64,000 nt of DNA from Robertmurraya_A mangrovi (GTDB lineage: Bacteria > Bacillota > Bacilli > Bacillales > Cytobacillaceae): positions 1-64,000 of the forward strand of contig NZ_JAXOFX010000001.1 of the NCBI RefSeq assembly GCF_034427655.1, written 5' to 3'. Of this stretch, positions 52,927 to 62,531 are shown piece by piece. The notes beneath the pieces are model-generated. The model was not told the origin of the DNA. It worked only from the letters and a program-made list of their open reading frames with translations, and ran no database searches. Numbering within the stretch: position 1 is the stretch's first letter; the number at the start of each line of letters is the position of its first letter. The position numbers and the translations under genes were made by a program.

Positions 52927-53826
52927 ATGGTGTTAAGGATTGAGCATGTTACGAAAAGGTTTGGGGATTTTACAGCTGTTGATAATCTTTCTATTAGTAT
53001 TCCAGAAAAAGAAATGTTTGGATTTTTAGGGGCAAATGGTGCTGGGAAGACAACGACTTTTAGAATGATTCTAGGCTTACTAAACCCAAGTGGTGGGACT
53101 ATTACGTGGGACGGGAAGCCAATTAATTATTCTACTAGTCATTTAATTGGGTATCTGCCGGAGGAAAGAGGTCTGTATCCGAAGCTGAAAGTGAAGGACC
53201 AAATTGTTTATTTAGCTAGATTAAGAGGAATGCAAAAACAAGATGCTTTGAAAGAACTAGATGTTTGGTTAAGTCGTTTTAAGGTCCCTGAATATGCAAA
53301 TAAGAAAGTAGAAGAGCTTTCGAAAGGAAATCAACAAAAAATACAATTCATTGCGGCTGTTATCCATAGACCGAAATTACTTATTTTAGACGAGCCATTC
53401 AGTGGACTTGATCCTGTCAATGTTGAACAGCTTAAAGAGGCTGTTTTAGATTTAAAGAATAATGGGACCACCATTGTTTTTTCCAGTCATCGAATGGAAC
53501 ACGTAGAGGAAATGTGTGAACATTTATGTATCATGCATAAAGGTAGCCCTGTTGTACATGGCTCTTTGAAAGAAATTAAACGTTCATTTGGAAAGAAAAA
53601 CTTAGTTATTCATGCAGACTTTTCCCTTGAATTTCTAATGGACTACCCAGGAGTTATGAAATCAAAAAAGACAACAGAGGGTATTCACCTACAAATAGAA
53701 GGAGAAGAAGTTGCGGAAAAGGTATTAAAAGAGATTGTAGGAAAAGGCTTTATTCGGAAATTTGAAATAGAAGAACCATCCTTAAACGATATCTTTATAG
53801 AGAAAGTAGGTGCAGCATATGAGTAA
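52927..53826 (+). CDS. yhaQ: ABC transporter ATPase (YhaQ/NatA-like)
   Basis: 299 aa. Walker A GANGAGKTT, signature LSKGNQQK, Walker B LLILDEPFSGLD, then a C-terminal DUF4162-type domain. It pairs with the permease that follows; the two overlap by 8 nt. NatAB-type exporters move Na+ or drugs; YhaQP substrate is not known. AGGAGGAG before ATG. Confidence 0.92.
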   Translation: MVLRIEHVTKRFGDFTAVDNLSISIPEKEMFGFLGANGAGKTTTFRMILGLLNPSGGTITWDGKPINYSTSHLIGYLPEERGLYPKLKVKDQIVYLARLRGMQKQDALKELDVWLSRFKVPEYANKKVEELSKGNQQKIQFIAAVIHRPKLLILDEPFSGLDPVNVEQLKEAVLDLKNNGTTIVFSSHRMEHVEEMCEHLCIMHKGSPVVHGSLKEIKRSFGKKNLVIHADFSLEFLMDYPGVMKSKKTTEGIHLQIEGEEVAEKVLKEIVGKGFIRKFEIEEPSLNDIFIEKVGAAYE

Positions 53827-55072
53827 TTTTTGGGTTATTTTATTTCATACTTATATTAGCAAATTAAAGACAAAATCTTTTATTATTACAACTTTAGTCA
53901 CGCTTGTCATTATTGTCGGTCTTACTAATCTAAATACTATCATGGAGACTTTTACTAAGGACGAAAAAGGAACAAACATAGCTGTAATAGATGAAACGGC
54001 AACACTTATACAGCCTCTTCAAGAACAATTGAAAATCGTTAATGAAGAAATAAAGCTTACTAATTATGAAAAAACAGAGGAAGCAGCTGAGAAAGATGTA
54101 GAAGAAGGTAATTATGAGGGCTTACTGTTATTAAAATTTAATGAAGAAAACTTACCAGTAGCTACTTTTAAAGCAAATACGGTTGCAGATACAACCTTAT
54201 CACAAGAACTACGGAATGGCTTGCAGCAAATCAAAACGCAATTGGCAGCGAATCAAATTAATCTGACTCAAGAACAGTTAGGAAAGCTTTATGAGCCTGT
54301 TCCATTTGAAAGTATAGCATTAGCTGAAAACGCAAAAACCGAGGAGGAACTTAACCAAGCTCGGGGATTAGTTTATGTATTGCTATTCTTTATTTATTTT
54401 GCCGTAATCATGTATGCAAGTATGATTGCAATGGAAGTGGCGACAGAAAAATCATCACGTGTAATGGAGATTCTAATCTCAAGCGTATCCCCAGTAAAGC
54501 AGATGTTTGCTAAGATATTGGGAATTGCTTTGTTAAGTTTAACTCAAATGGTCTTACTAATTGGAGTAGGATACTATTCAGTTAAACATAATATGGACTC
54601 TTTAGAAGGTGGCTTCTTTAGCTTCTTTGGATTCGGTGACGTACCGTTAGCAACGATTGTCTATGCTTTAATATTTTTCTTATTAGGATATTTCCTATAT
54701 GCAACCTTAGCAGCCTTTTTAGGTTCACTAGTTAGTAGAATTGAAGATGTTCAACAAATGATTACGCCAATGACTTTATTAGTGGTTGCTGGATTTATGA
54801 TTGCCATGTTCGGACTAGGTCAACCAGAAACACCATTTATTCAAATTACTTCTTATATTCCGTTCTTTACACCGATGCTTATGTTTATGCGTGTAGGAAT
54901 GTTGACTCTACCAGTTTGGGAGCCACTTTTAGGGATTGTTATATTACTCATTACCATTATACTGCTAGCGATATTTGGAGCTAGAGTATACAAAGGGGGA
55001 GTATTAATGTACGGAAAATCAAATTCCTTTAAAGATATTAAAAAAGCTCTACAACTTACGAAGAAGGATTAG
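53819..55072 (+). CDS. yhaP: ABC transporter permease (YhaP/NatB-like)
   Basis: 417 aa with one N-terminal TM helix, a ~150-residue outer domain, and five more helices after residue 175, the ABC-2 exporter layout. MASMIAMEVATEKSSRVMEILISSVSP-type coupling segment is present near residue 195-220. ATG 53819 is used, as it is coupled to the ATPase stop; a GTG at 53810 is in frame. Confidence 0.9.
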   Translation: MSNFWVILFHTYISKLKTKSFIITTLVTLVIIVGLTNLNTIMETFTKDEKGTNIAVIDETATLIQPLQEQLKIVNEEIKLTNYEKTEEAAEKDVEEGNYEGLLLLKFNEENLPVATFKANTVADTTLSQELRNGLQQIKTQLAANQINLTQEQLGKLYEPVPFESIALAENAKTEEELNQARGLVYVLLFFIYFAVIMYASMIAMEVATEKSSRVMEILISSVSPVKQMFAKILGIALLSLTQMVLLIGVGYYSVKHNMDSLEGGFFSFFGFGDVPLATIVYALIFFLLGYFLYATLAAFLGSLVSRIEDVQQMITPMTLLVVAGFMIAMFGLGQPETPFIQITSYIPFFTPMLMFMRVGMLTLPVWEPLLGIVILLITIILLAIFGARVYKGGVLMYGKSNSFKDIKKALQLTKKD

Positions 55073-55151
55073 TTTATTAGAGATAAAGAAAAATATATTT
55101 GCAAATTTTACCTTATGTGTTATAGTTGCAATGAAAATAACATATTCTTAC

Positions 55152-55248
55152 GTCACTGGGGGTGCCGGATATTGGCCGGCTGAGATTAAGACCTATAGTC
55201 TTTGACCCTTTTAACCTGATCTGGTTCGTACCAGCGGAGGGAAGTGTA
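55152..55248 (+). promoter_or_regulatory. TPP riboswitch 1 (thiW leader)
   Basis: Thi-box core is intact: GGGGGTGCC...GGCTGAGA, then GACCCTTTTAACCTGATCTGG and GTACCAGCGGAGGGAAGTG. It precedes a terminator and the thiamine transporter gene; TPP binding should favour termination. Confidence 0.94.
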
Positions 55249-55267
55249 TTGACTTTTGTCTACATAC

Positions 55268-55299
55268 GCAGATTCCTATTGCTGGAGTCTGCTTTTTTT
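55268..55299 (+). terminator. expression-platform terminator of TPP riboswitch 1
   Basis: GCAGATTCC/GGAGTCTGC stem followed by seven T, 20 nt after the aptamer. Confidence 0.9.
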
Positions 55300-55368
55300 G
55301 ACTCCAAAAAATAGAGGATTTAATTAGTATGCACACCCCCAGTGAAAACCACAATTGGAGGGATTTTT

Positions 55369-55878
55369 ATGGGGAAAACACAAAAGTTAACGTTAACGGC
55401 AATGATGGTTGCAATCGGAACACTAACCAGTCATATGTTTTATATTCCGATAGGCTTTGCCAAAGTATTTCCTATGCAACATTTTATTAATGTATTATCT
55501 GCTGTATTATTAGGACCTTATTATGCAGTAGCCCAAGCTTTTACCGTCTCATTATTAAGAAATATGATGGGAACAGGCTCTCTATTTGCTTTCCCAGGCA
55601 GTATGATTGGAGCTCTCCTGGCAAGTCTAATATTCTTAAAAACTAGAAAAACGTTATTTGCAGCATTTGGTGAAGTAATTGGAACAGGAATATTAGGAGC
55701 CTTAGCCTCATATCCAATTGCTACACTTTTATTAGGAAAAGAGGCTACTCTATTCGGCTTTGTGCCAGCATTTATAGTGAGTTCCATAGGTGGAGCGGCA
55801 ATAGGCTTCATAATTTTAACTGTATTCCAAAGAAATGTAGGACTGAACAGAGAATTAAATAATGTTAGTAAGTTCTAA
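55369..55878 (+). CDS. thiW: energy-coupling factor S component ThiW
   Basis: 169 aa with about five membrane helices, of the ThiW family of ECF substrate-binding subunits, thought to import a thiamine precursor (thiazole). Marks: IPIGFAKVFPMQHFINVLSAVLLGPYYAVAQAF and RNMMGTGSLFAFPGSMIGALLA. Behind a TPP riboswitch and directly before another. ATG 55369 has TTGGAGGG 6 nt upstream. The ECF energising module must be encoded elsewhere. Confidence 0.92.
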   Translation: MGKTQKLTLTAMMVAIGTLTSHMFYIPIGFAKVFPMQHFINVLSAVLLGPYYAVAQAFTVSLLRNMMGTGSLFAFPGSMIGALLASLIFLKTRKTLFAAFGEVIGTGILGALASYPIATLLLGKEATLFGFVPAFIVSSIGGAAIGFIILTVFQRNVGLNRELNNVSKF

Positions 55879-55930
55879 AAACGAACATATAACTAATATC
55901 TTTATAGAGAAATAAATTTAATAGAAAAAT

Positions 55931-56026
55931 CTACTAGGGGAGTCCTATAGCAGGGCTGAGAAAAAACGCGCGTAAAGTTTTTGACCCTTTGAACCTGATC
56001 TGATTCATATCAGCGTAGGGAAGTAG
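55931..56026 (+). promoter_or_regulatory. TPP riboswitch 2 (thiC leader)
   Basis: Closing stem CTACT/AGTAG, GGGGAGTCC...GGGCTGAGA, GACCCTTTGAACCTGATCTG, CATATCAGCGTAGGGAAGTAG. Stands between thiW and thiC. Confidence 0.95.
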
Positions 56027-56069
56027 TCTGACAGTGCGATTATTCACGCACTCTTCATCTACTTACACT

Positions 56070-56097
56070 CGGGTTCCTTATTGGGAACCCGTTTTTT
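56070..56097 (+). terminator. expression-platform terminator of TPP riboswitch 2
   Basis: CGGGTTCC/GGAACCCG stem followed by TTTTTT. Confidence 0.9.
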
Positions 56098-56133
56098 ATT
56101 TTTTGAGCAAACAAACAAATTGGAGGTATAACC

Positions 56134-57906
56134 ATGCAAAAAGAGAAAAATCAATTACAACCATTAAATCAGTTTCCAGGCAGTAGAAAGGTTTATGTAG
56201 AAGGTGGGAGCACAGATATACAAGTTCCAATGAGGGAGATTTATCAATCAGCAACGGAAGGAATTTTTGGAACAGAAGAAAATGCACCAATTCGAGTGTA
56301 TGATACGAGTGGACCTTATACAGATCCTAATTACGAGGTTGATATTTATAAAGGCTTACCGAAGCTTCGTCAAAACTGGATAGTAGAGCGTAATGATGTT
56401 GAGGAATACGAAGGTAGAGAAGTCAAACCAGAAGATAATGGCTATCGAAATGACGTGGATGGTAGAATTGTAGAAGTTTTTCCTAATGTTGTAAAAAGGC
56501 CTTTAAGAGCAAAAAAGGGCTCGAATGTAACTCAAATGCACTATGCGAAAAAAGGCATGATCACACCTGAAATGGAGTTCATCGCTATAAGAGAACAGCT
56601 TGACCCAGAGTTTGTACGTAAAGAAGTAGCATGCGGAAGAGCCATTATCCCTGCTAACATTAATCATCCTGAAAGCGAACCAATGATTATTGGACGTAAC
56701 TTTCATGTGAAAATAAATGCGAATATCGGAAACTCTGCGGTGTCTTATTCTATTTCAGAGGAAGTAGAGAAAATGACTTGGGCAACTAGATGGGGTGCGG
56801 ATACCATCATGGATTTATCAACAGGGAAAAACATACATACAACAAGAGAATGGATTATTCGTAACTCTCCTGTACCTGTTGGAACTGTACCTATTTATCA
56901 AGCATTAGAAAAAGTGAAAGGTGTTGCAGAAGATTTAACTTGGGAGGTTTATCGCGACACGTTAATAGAACAGGCTGAACAAGGGGTTGATTATTTCACC
57001 ATTCATGCTGGAGTGCTATTAAGATATATTCCAATGACGGCAAAAAGAACGACAGGAATCGTGTCACGTGGAGGATCTATATTAGCTCAGTGGTGTTTGG
57101 CTCACCATAAAGAAAACTTCTTATACACTCACTTTGAAGAAATCTGTGAAATCTTAAAAGCGTATGACATTGCTGTTTCTTTAGGAGATGGACTACGACC
57201 AGGATCGATTGCAGATGCAAATGATGAAGCACAATTTGCAGAGCTAGAAACATTAGGTGAATTGACGGAGATTGCTTGGAAACATGATGTTCAAGTTATG
57301 ATTGAAGGTCCAGGGCATGTGCCAATGCATATGATTAAAGAAAACATGGAAAAACAATTAGAAATTTGTAAAGAAGCTCCTTTTTACACGCTCGGTCCTT
57401 TAACTACAGATATTGCACCGGGATATGATCATATTACATCAGCTATTGGAGCTGCCATGATTGGCTGGTTTGGAACAGCCATGCTCTGCTATGTAACGCC
57501 TAAAGAGCATTTAGGACTTCCAAATAAAAATGATGTTCGTGAAGGGGTTATCGCTTATAAAATTGCCGCACATGCAGCTGATTTAGCTAAAGGCCATCCC
57601 GGTGCACAAGTGAGGGACAATGCATTATCAAAGGCTCGATTTGAATTCCGCTGGAACGATCAATTTAATTTATCTTTAGATCCTGAGAGGGCTAGGGAAT
57701 ATCATGATGAAACCCTACCAGCTGAAGGAGCTAAAACGGCTCACTTCTGCTCTATGTGCGGACCAAAGTTTTGTTCTATGCGTATCTCTCAAGATATTCG
57801 AAATATGGCTCAAAGCGGAGAGAAAAGTGAAGAGGAAATTATTGCAGAAGGAATGAAAGAAAAGGCAAAGGAGTTTGTCGACCATGGCTCAGCCATTTAT
57901 AAGTAA
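56134..57906 (+). CDS. thiC: phosphomethylpyrimidine synthase ThiC
   Basis: A 590-aa radical SAM enzyme that converts aminoimidazole ribotide into HMP phosphate for thiamine synthesis. The C-terminal cluster motif CSMCGPKFCSM (Cx2Cx4C) is present, with conserved MHYAKKGMITPEMEFIAIRE, NANIGNSAVS and IAPGYDHITSAIGAAMIG. It is under TPP control through the riboswitch directly upstream. GGAGG lies before ATG. Confidence 0.98.
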   Translation: MQKEKNQLQPLNQFPGSRKVYVEGGSTDIQVPMREIYQSATEGIFGTEENAPIRVYDTSGPYTDPNYEVDIYKGLPKLRQNWIVERNDVEEYEGREVKPEDNGYRNDVDGRIVEVFPNVVKRPLRAKKGSNVTQMHYAKKGMITPEMEFIAIREQLDPEFVRKEVACGRAIIPANINHPESEPMIIGRNFHVKINANIGNSAVSYSISEEVEKMTWATRWGADTIMDLSTGKNIHTTREWIIRNSPVPVGTVPIYQALEKVKGVAEDLTWEVYRDTLIEQAEQGVDYFTIHAGVLLRYIPMTAKRTTGIVSRGGSILAQWCLAHHKENFLYTHFEEICEILKAYDIAVSLGDGLRPGSIADANDEAQFAELETLGELTEIAWKHDVQVMIEGPGHVPMHMIKENMEKQLEICKEAPFYTLGPLTTDIAPGYDHITSAIGAAMIGWFGTAMLCYVTPKEHLGLPNKNDVREGVIAYKIAAHAADLAKGHPGAQVRDNALSKARFEFRWNDQFNLSLDPERAREYHDETLPAEGAKTAHFCSMCGPKFCSMRISQDIRNMAQSGEKSEEEIIAEGMKEKAKEFVDHGSAIYK

Positions 57907-58084
57907 TCATTCCCCTCATACGGTTAGTGAGCTTAAGGAAGAAATTAAAAGGCTGAAGGAAAATATTCAAATGCTTGAGTTGGAAATACAACATATTCAG
58001 AAGAACTGTAAGCATGTTTTCTTAGAGGAGCAAGGTTTTCGAAAATGTATGAAGTGTCATAAAATTGATGTCTATTACTATTAA
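57884..58084 (+). CDS. small coiled-coil protein with CxxC (66 aa)
   Basis: Overlaps the 3' end of thiC by 23 nt in another frame, with AAAGGAG 10 nt before ATG 57884. Residues ~12-40 form a charged coiled coil (SELKEEIKRLKENIQMLELEIQHIQ). Then come NCKHVF and KCMKCHK, able to form a small zinc site. Translation coupled to thiC is possible. A weak hairpin with ...GGGGTTTTT follows. No family recognised. Confidence 0.6.
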   Translation: MAQPFISNHSPHTVSELKEEIKRLKENIQMLELEIQHIQKNCKHVFLEEQGFRKCMKCHKIDVYYY

Positions 58085-58217
58085 GCTAACATTTAACCCT
58101 GCCGTTTGGTGGGGTTTTTACTATATTTAAATAGGTTAAGAAGTAATGATGGGATAAGAACGTGCATTCGCCTTTTAAAGGTGATAGAATGGTAAAAAAA
58201 CGGTTGTGAGGAAAAAA

Positions 58218-59435
58218 ATGAAGGAAATAAAATTTATACATACAGCAGACCTCCATTTAGATAGCCCTTTATTAGGTTTAAAATATCTGCCAATAGATAT
58301 ATTTAAAAGGCTGCAAGAAAGTACTTTTCATGCTTTAAGAAAAATAATTGATACTGCCATTGATCAAAAGGTGGATTTCATCATTATAGCTGGTGATATA
58401 TTTGACGGTGAGGACAGAAGTATCCGAGCTCAAGTCCGTTTTAAAAAAGAAATGGAGCGCTTAGAAAAACATAATATTAGTGTTTTTGTCATTCATGGTA
58501 ACCATGATCATTTAAGTGGGAATTGGACAAAGATTGAAATGCCGGAAAATGTATTTGTTTTTGGAGAGAATGTAGAAGTAAAGGGTTTCAGCACTTCCCA
58601 TGGTGTTACAGCTAGTATATATGGCTTCAGTTATCCTGTGCGCCATGTATATGAACGGAAAATTGACTCTTATCATAAGGAAATGGATGCAGACTTTCAT
58701 ATTGGGATTCTTCATGGAAATTTAGAGGGTGGAACGGACCATGGAAATTACGCACCATTTCAACTTAAAGACCTAATGGATAAAGGGTTTGATTATTGGG
58801 CTTTAGGTCATATCCATAAGAGAACAATCTTATCTGAGCAGCCGCCTATTATTTATCCGGGTAATACTCAAGGTAGGCATAAAAAAGAGAGTGGCCCAAA
58901 AGGTTGCTATATAGTTACACTAAACGAATATCAAAGTGATTTAACATTTATTGAGACAAGCGATGTTATTTGGACGACTGAAAACATTGATGCAAGGGAT
59001 TGTAAAACATTTGATGACCTATATAGACTTTGCCTACAAACAATGGACGGTTTACGTAAGGAAGGAGTTGGACAGTTACTGAACTTTAGTATAGTGAACT
59101 TAAATAATGAATTCTTAAACCTTCAATATTTAAAAGATGAGTTGCTGGACGCTTTACAAGAAGAGGAGAAAGTTGAAGATAATTTAATATGGCCCTATAA
59201 CATCGAACTAGAGGAAGCGGTTGGTTGGAAACGAAATGAGCTTGCTTCAGAATCAGATTTTTATGAAGAAATCTTTAGGGTAATGGATGGATTGCAAAAT
59301 ATAGACGAAATGGTTGCTTCTTTATATGAACACCCAGTAGGAAGAAAGTTCTTACAACCACTAACTACAGAAGTAGTAGCTTCCGTTAAAAAGGAGGCAG
59401 AAAAAATACTAATCCAAGGTCTACTGAAGAAGTAG
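58218..59435 (+). CDS. yhaO: metallophosphoesterase YhaO (SbcD-like nuclease)
   Basis: 405 aa. Metallophosphatase motifs: DLHLDSP, GDIFDGED, HGNHDH, ILHGN and GHIHKR. Residues after ~260 form an SbcD/Mre11-like capping region. It pairs with the SbcC-like ATPase YhaN that follows 14 nt later; together they should act as a DNA end-processing nuclease. ATG 58218 has GAGG 6 nt upstream; GTG 58206 is in frame. Confidence 0.92.
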   Translation: MKEIKFIHTADLHLDSPLLGLKYLPIDIFKRLQESTFHALRKIIDTAIDQKVDFIIIAGDIFDGEDRSIRAQVRFKKEMERLEKHNISVFVIHGNHDHLSGNWTKIEMPENVFVFGENVEVKGFSTSHGVTASIYGFSYPVRHVYERKIDSYHKEMDADFHIGILHGNLEGGTDHGNYAPFQLKDLMDKGFDYWALGHIHKRTILSEQPPIIYPGNTQGRHKKESGPKGCYIVTLNEYQSDLTFIETSDVIWTTENIDARDCKTFDDLYRLCLQTMDGLRKEGVGQLLNFSIVNLNNEFLNLQYLKDELLDALQEEEKVEDNLIWPYNIELEEAVGWKRNELASESDFYEEIFRVMDGLQNIDEMVASLYEHPVGRKFLQPLTTEVVASVKKEAEKILIQGLLKK

Positions 59436-59449
59436 GGAGGGAGTTATAA

Positions 59450-62434
59450 GTGAAATTAGAGGAAATTCATATATACGGATATGGAAGACTGGAAGATGTA
59501 TCTATAAAAAGTTTGGGAGATTTCCAAGTATTTTACGGTCAAAATGAAGCAGGTAAATCAACTATAATGTCATTTATTCATAGCATCCTTTTTGGTTTTC
59601 CAACAAAACAACAATCTGATTTAAGATATGAGCCGAAAAAAGGAACAAAATATGGTGGGAAACTAGTAGTAACTTCTAAACAGGGGAGAGCAACGATTGA
59701 ACGAGTTAAAGGAAAAGCGGTTGGAGATGTTAGTGTTTGGTTGGACGACGGTACGATAGGTGGGGAAGAGCTTCTTAAAGAAATCCTTAGCTCTATAGAT
59801 AAATCACTATATCAGTCTATCTTTTCATTTAACCTACATGGTTTACAAAATGTCCATCATATGAAGAGTGAGGACTTAGGTAAATTCTTATTTTCGACTG
59901 GGGCATTAGGGTCTGACCGTTTGCTTACGGTTGATGCTGAATTACAGAAGGAACTTGAATTGCGTTTTAAACCAAATGGCAAAAAGCCCCTAATTAATGA
60001 GAAACTTAAAGAAATAAAAGATGTATACAATGAATTGAAAAGAACGGAACAGATGAATGCACGTTACAATCAATTTTTACAAGAGAAGGAATCTTTACAT
60101 AAAGAAATTTATAGTCTGAATGAAAAAATAAACAGATTAGAGAAAATGAAGAGTCAACTAGAGGAATGGGAGAAGCTGTCCCCAATTGTTAAAGAAAGCT
60201 TGCTGTTAAAAGAGGAATTGGACCAAACAAAAAAAGCCCCTTATCCAGTTGATGGAATATCTCGGTTAGATCAAATTAATCAAGTGATTACACCACTCAC
60301 CGCACAAATGAAAACGATAAAAGAAAGAATTAGGAGTATTACAGACGAAATAAAGGCAAATGAACCTAACTATCATTTGATAGAAAACGAAACAGTGATA
60401 ACTGCAGCGACTGAAAAAATGCCCTTATATGATTCTATCTTGGAACAATTAAATGAGTGGGAGTTAAAAAAACAGCAGCTAGAAGAAGAAATTAGATCAA
60501 TAAGAGAGAAGCTACACATCCCGATTAATGAAGAAAATATTGTAAATGTAAACACAAGTATCTTCATGAAGGAGAAGACCGCTTCTGCACAAAAGAAGCA
60601 GCAACGTCTTAACGAGAAAAAGGAAGAGCTAGAAGAATTATTTAATTCTGAAAAAGCTGCTTTGGAAATGCTTGAAGGAAGAATGGAACAGATAAAGAAT
60701 GAGCTTTTACCTAAATCTGAAAGAGAGAAGCTGGAGGAAAATGTTGCTAATATAGTAAAACAAGAATCATTAAATAGAGACCTTCAGGAGATTCAAGAGA
60801 AAATTCAATTCTACAAAAAGAGTAGAGAAGATGCTACAAGACGGAAAACACAAAACTTTAGGCAAGGGATCATGTTTGGGTTCATTTTTACTCTTTTAAT
60901 TGGCTTTGGGATTTGGAAAACAGAGTTGCTGCTATCTGCATTTGGGGCAGTTGGAATTATATATGTCTTCAGTTTACTGTTTAAGAATAATCAATTGAAT
61001 GAACTAAAAGATTTAGACAAAAAAATAAAATTATGCCTTCGTCAAGAAGAGGAACTAAAACAAAAGGCCAATATCAATTTGCCAAACTATGAGTGGATGG
61101 AAAAACAACTGAGAAGAGACAAGGAGTTGCAGGAACAGTTAACTTTGTTACATAGTAAATGGTCTCTTCAAAATGAACAGTATGAAAGAGTCATTAAAGG
61201 GTTTGAAAAATGGGAATTAGAAGTGACGGAGCATGAAACTTTTTTAATAAATTTAGGGGATGAATTATTTCTCCCTAAAGAAATAGCACTAAGACATTTG
61301 CATGAAGCTTTTTTACTAATTGAGAAACTAAAACATCTTATTAGTGAGCTTCATCGTATGGATGAACAAATCAAGAAGAGACAAAATGAATTATTGTCTA
61401 TAACTAGTAAAATAGATGAACTAAAACAAAAATTCTTAAAACAGCAAAACTATGGCATTAAAGAGTCAGCGTTACTTTTAAAGGAGCAGTTAAAAGAAGA
61501 ACTAGAAAAATATAATAAATATAGCGAATTGAAGAAAAAGTTGAACGAACTTGAGGAAGAATGCATCGTTGTAGAAAGTGATTTCAAACATATAAATGAA
61601 GAAAAGCAAGAATTGTTCAAATTAGCAAATGTAGAGACTGAAGAGGAATTTCGTATTGTAGGGCAATTAGAGGAAAAGAGAAAAAGTACTTTAGCTAGAC
61701 TTCATGAACTGAATCGAAATGTACAGCTTTCCTCTCTCTCTGAAGATACAATCACTTTTTATTTGGACAAGGATGCTAACAGAGAAAGGCAAATTTTATT
61801 AAATGAACTATCGGAGACACAAGAAAAACGTTCAAGTTCGATTGAAAGGCTAGCAGAGGTAAAGCATGAAATCAGTGTCATAGAAGATGGGGGAACATAC
61901 GCTGAAACTTTACATACCTATAAACAATTAACATTTGAATTAGAGGAAGAAGCTAGGGAATGGGCTACATATATGGTGGCTAAAGAAGTTATGTCTAAGA
62001 CGGTTCAGAAATTTAAGGAAGAACGCCTCCCTAATATGCTAAAAAAAGCAGAAAGTTATTTACAGTATCTTACTGATGGACAATATGTAAGAATCATAAC
62101 AAAACAGGACAGCAACGGGTTTCTAATTGAGAGGAAGGACCAAACCCTTTTTGAGGCGAATGAACTTAGCCAAGCAACAACAGAGCAAGTGTATGTTTCA
62201 CTAAGGTTAGCGCTTGCTACAACTGTATATAAGAAATTTCCTTTTCCCATTATTATCGATGATAGCTTTGTTAATTTTGATCATGTAAGAACAGAAAAAG
62301 TAATTAATTTATTGAAGGAAATGACAAGTAACCAAATTTTATTTTTTACATGTCATAAGCATTTACTTACATACTTTACTAGCTCTGAGATCATTCATCT
62401 TGAGAAGAGTAAAATAATCCCTATTCAATCTTAA
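59450..62434 (+). CDS. yhaN: SbcC/Rad50-like ATPase YhaN with central hydrophobic segment
   Basis: 994 aa, GTG start with GGGAGGGAG upstream. N-terminal Walker A YGQNEAGKST, long coiled-coil arms (~190-460 and ~520-860), C-terminal signature ELSQATTEQVYVSLRLAL and Walker B FPIIIDDSFVNFD (Asp-Asp in place of Asp-Glu). Between the arms, where Rad50 has its zinc hook, residues ~470-513 form two hydrophobic helices (GIMFGFIFTLLIGFGIW and ELLLSAFGAVGIIYVFSLLF), so the tip is probably inserted in the membrane. Works with YhaO. Confidence 0.92.
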   Translation: MKLEEIHIYGYGRLEDVSIKSLGDFQVFYGQNEAGKSTIMSFIHSILFGFPTKQQSDLRYEPKKGTKYGGKLVVTSKQGRATIERVKGKAVGDVSVWLDDGTIGGEELLKEILSSIDKSLYQSIFSFNLHGLQNVHHMKSEDLGKFLFSTGALGSDRLLTVDAELQKELELRFKPNGKKPLINEKLKEIKDVYNELKRTEQMNARYNQFLQEKESLHKEIYSLNEKINRLEKMKSQLEEWEKLSPIVKESLLLKEELDQTKKAPYPVDGISRLDQINQVITPLTAQMKTIKERIRSITDEIKANEPNYHLIENETVITAATEKMPLYDSILEQLNEWELKKQQLEEEIRSIREKLHIPINEENIVNVNTSIFMKEKTASAQKKQQRLNEKKEELEELFNSEKAALEMLEGRMEQIKNELLPKSEREKLEENVANIVKQESLNRDLQEIQEKIQFYKKSREDATRRKTQNFRQGIMFGFIFTLLIGFGIWKTELLLSAFGAVGIIYVFSLLFKNNQLNELKDLDKKIKLCLRQEEELKQKANINLPNYEWMEKQLRRDKELQEQLTLLHSKWSLQNEQYERVIKGFEKWELEVTEHETFLINLGDELFLPKEIALRHLHEAFLLIEKLKHLISELHRMDEQIKKRQNELLSITSKIDELKQKFLKQQNYGIKESALLLKEQLKEELEKYNKYSELKKKLNELEEECIVVESDFKHINEEKQELFKLANVETEEEFRIVGQLEEKRKSTLARLHELNRNVQLSSLSEDTITFYLDKDANRERQILLNELSETQEKRSSSIERLAEVKHEISVIEDGGTYAETLHTYKQLTFELEEEAREWATYMVAKEVMSKTVQKFKEERLPNMLKKAESYLQYLTDGQYVRIITKQDSNGFLIERKDQTLFEANELSQATTEQVYVSLRLALATTVYKKFPFPIIIDDSFVNFDHVRTEKVINLLKEMTSNQILFFTCHKHLLTYFTSSEIIHLEKSKIIPIQS

Positions 62435-62531
62435 CAGGATAGGGATTAATGTTTACTCTAACTAACTGAAAAATCAACCCCGTACAAAATTTATGATATA
62501 CTAGTTTCATAGAAGGGAGCGTCGATTCTTA

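Noticed and set aside
57875..57883. ATG 57875 as start of the small coiled-coil gene
   Set aside because: The ATG at 57884 has the AAAGGAG at a suitable distance; the upstream one is too close to it.
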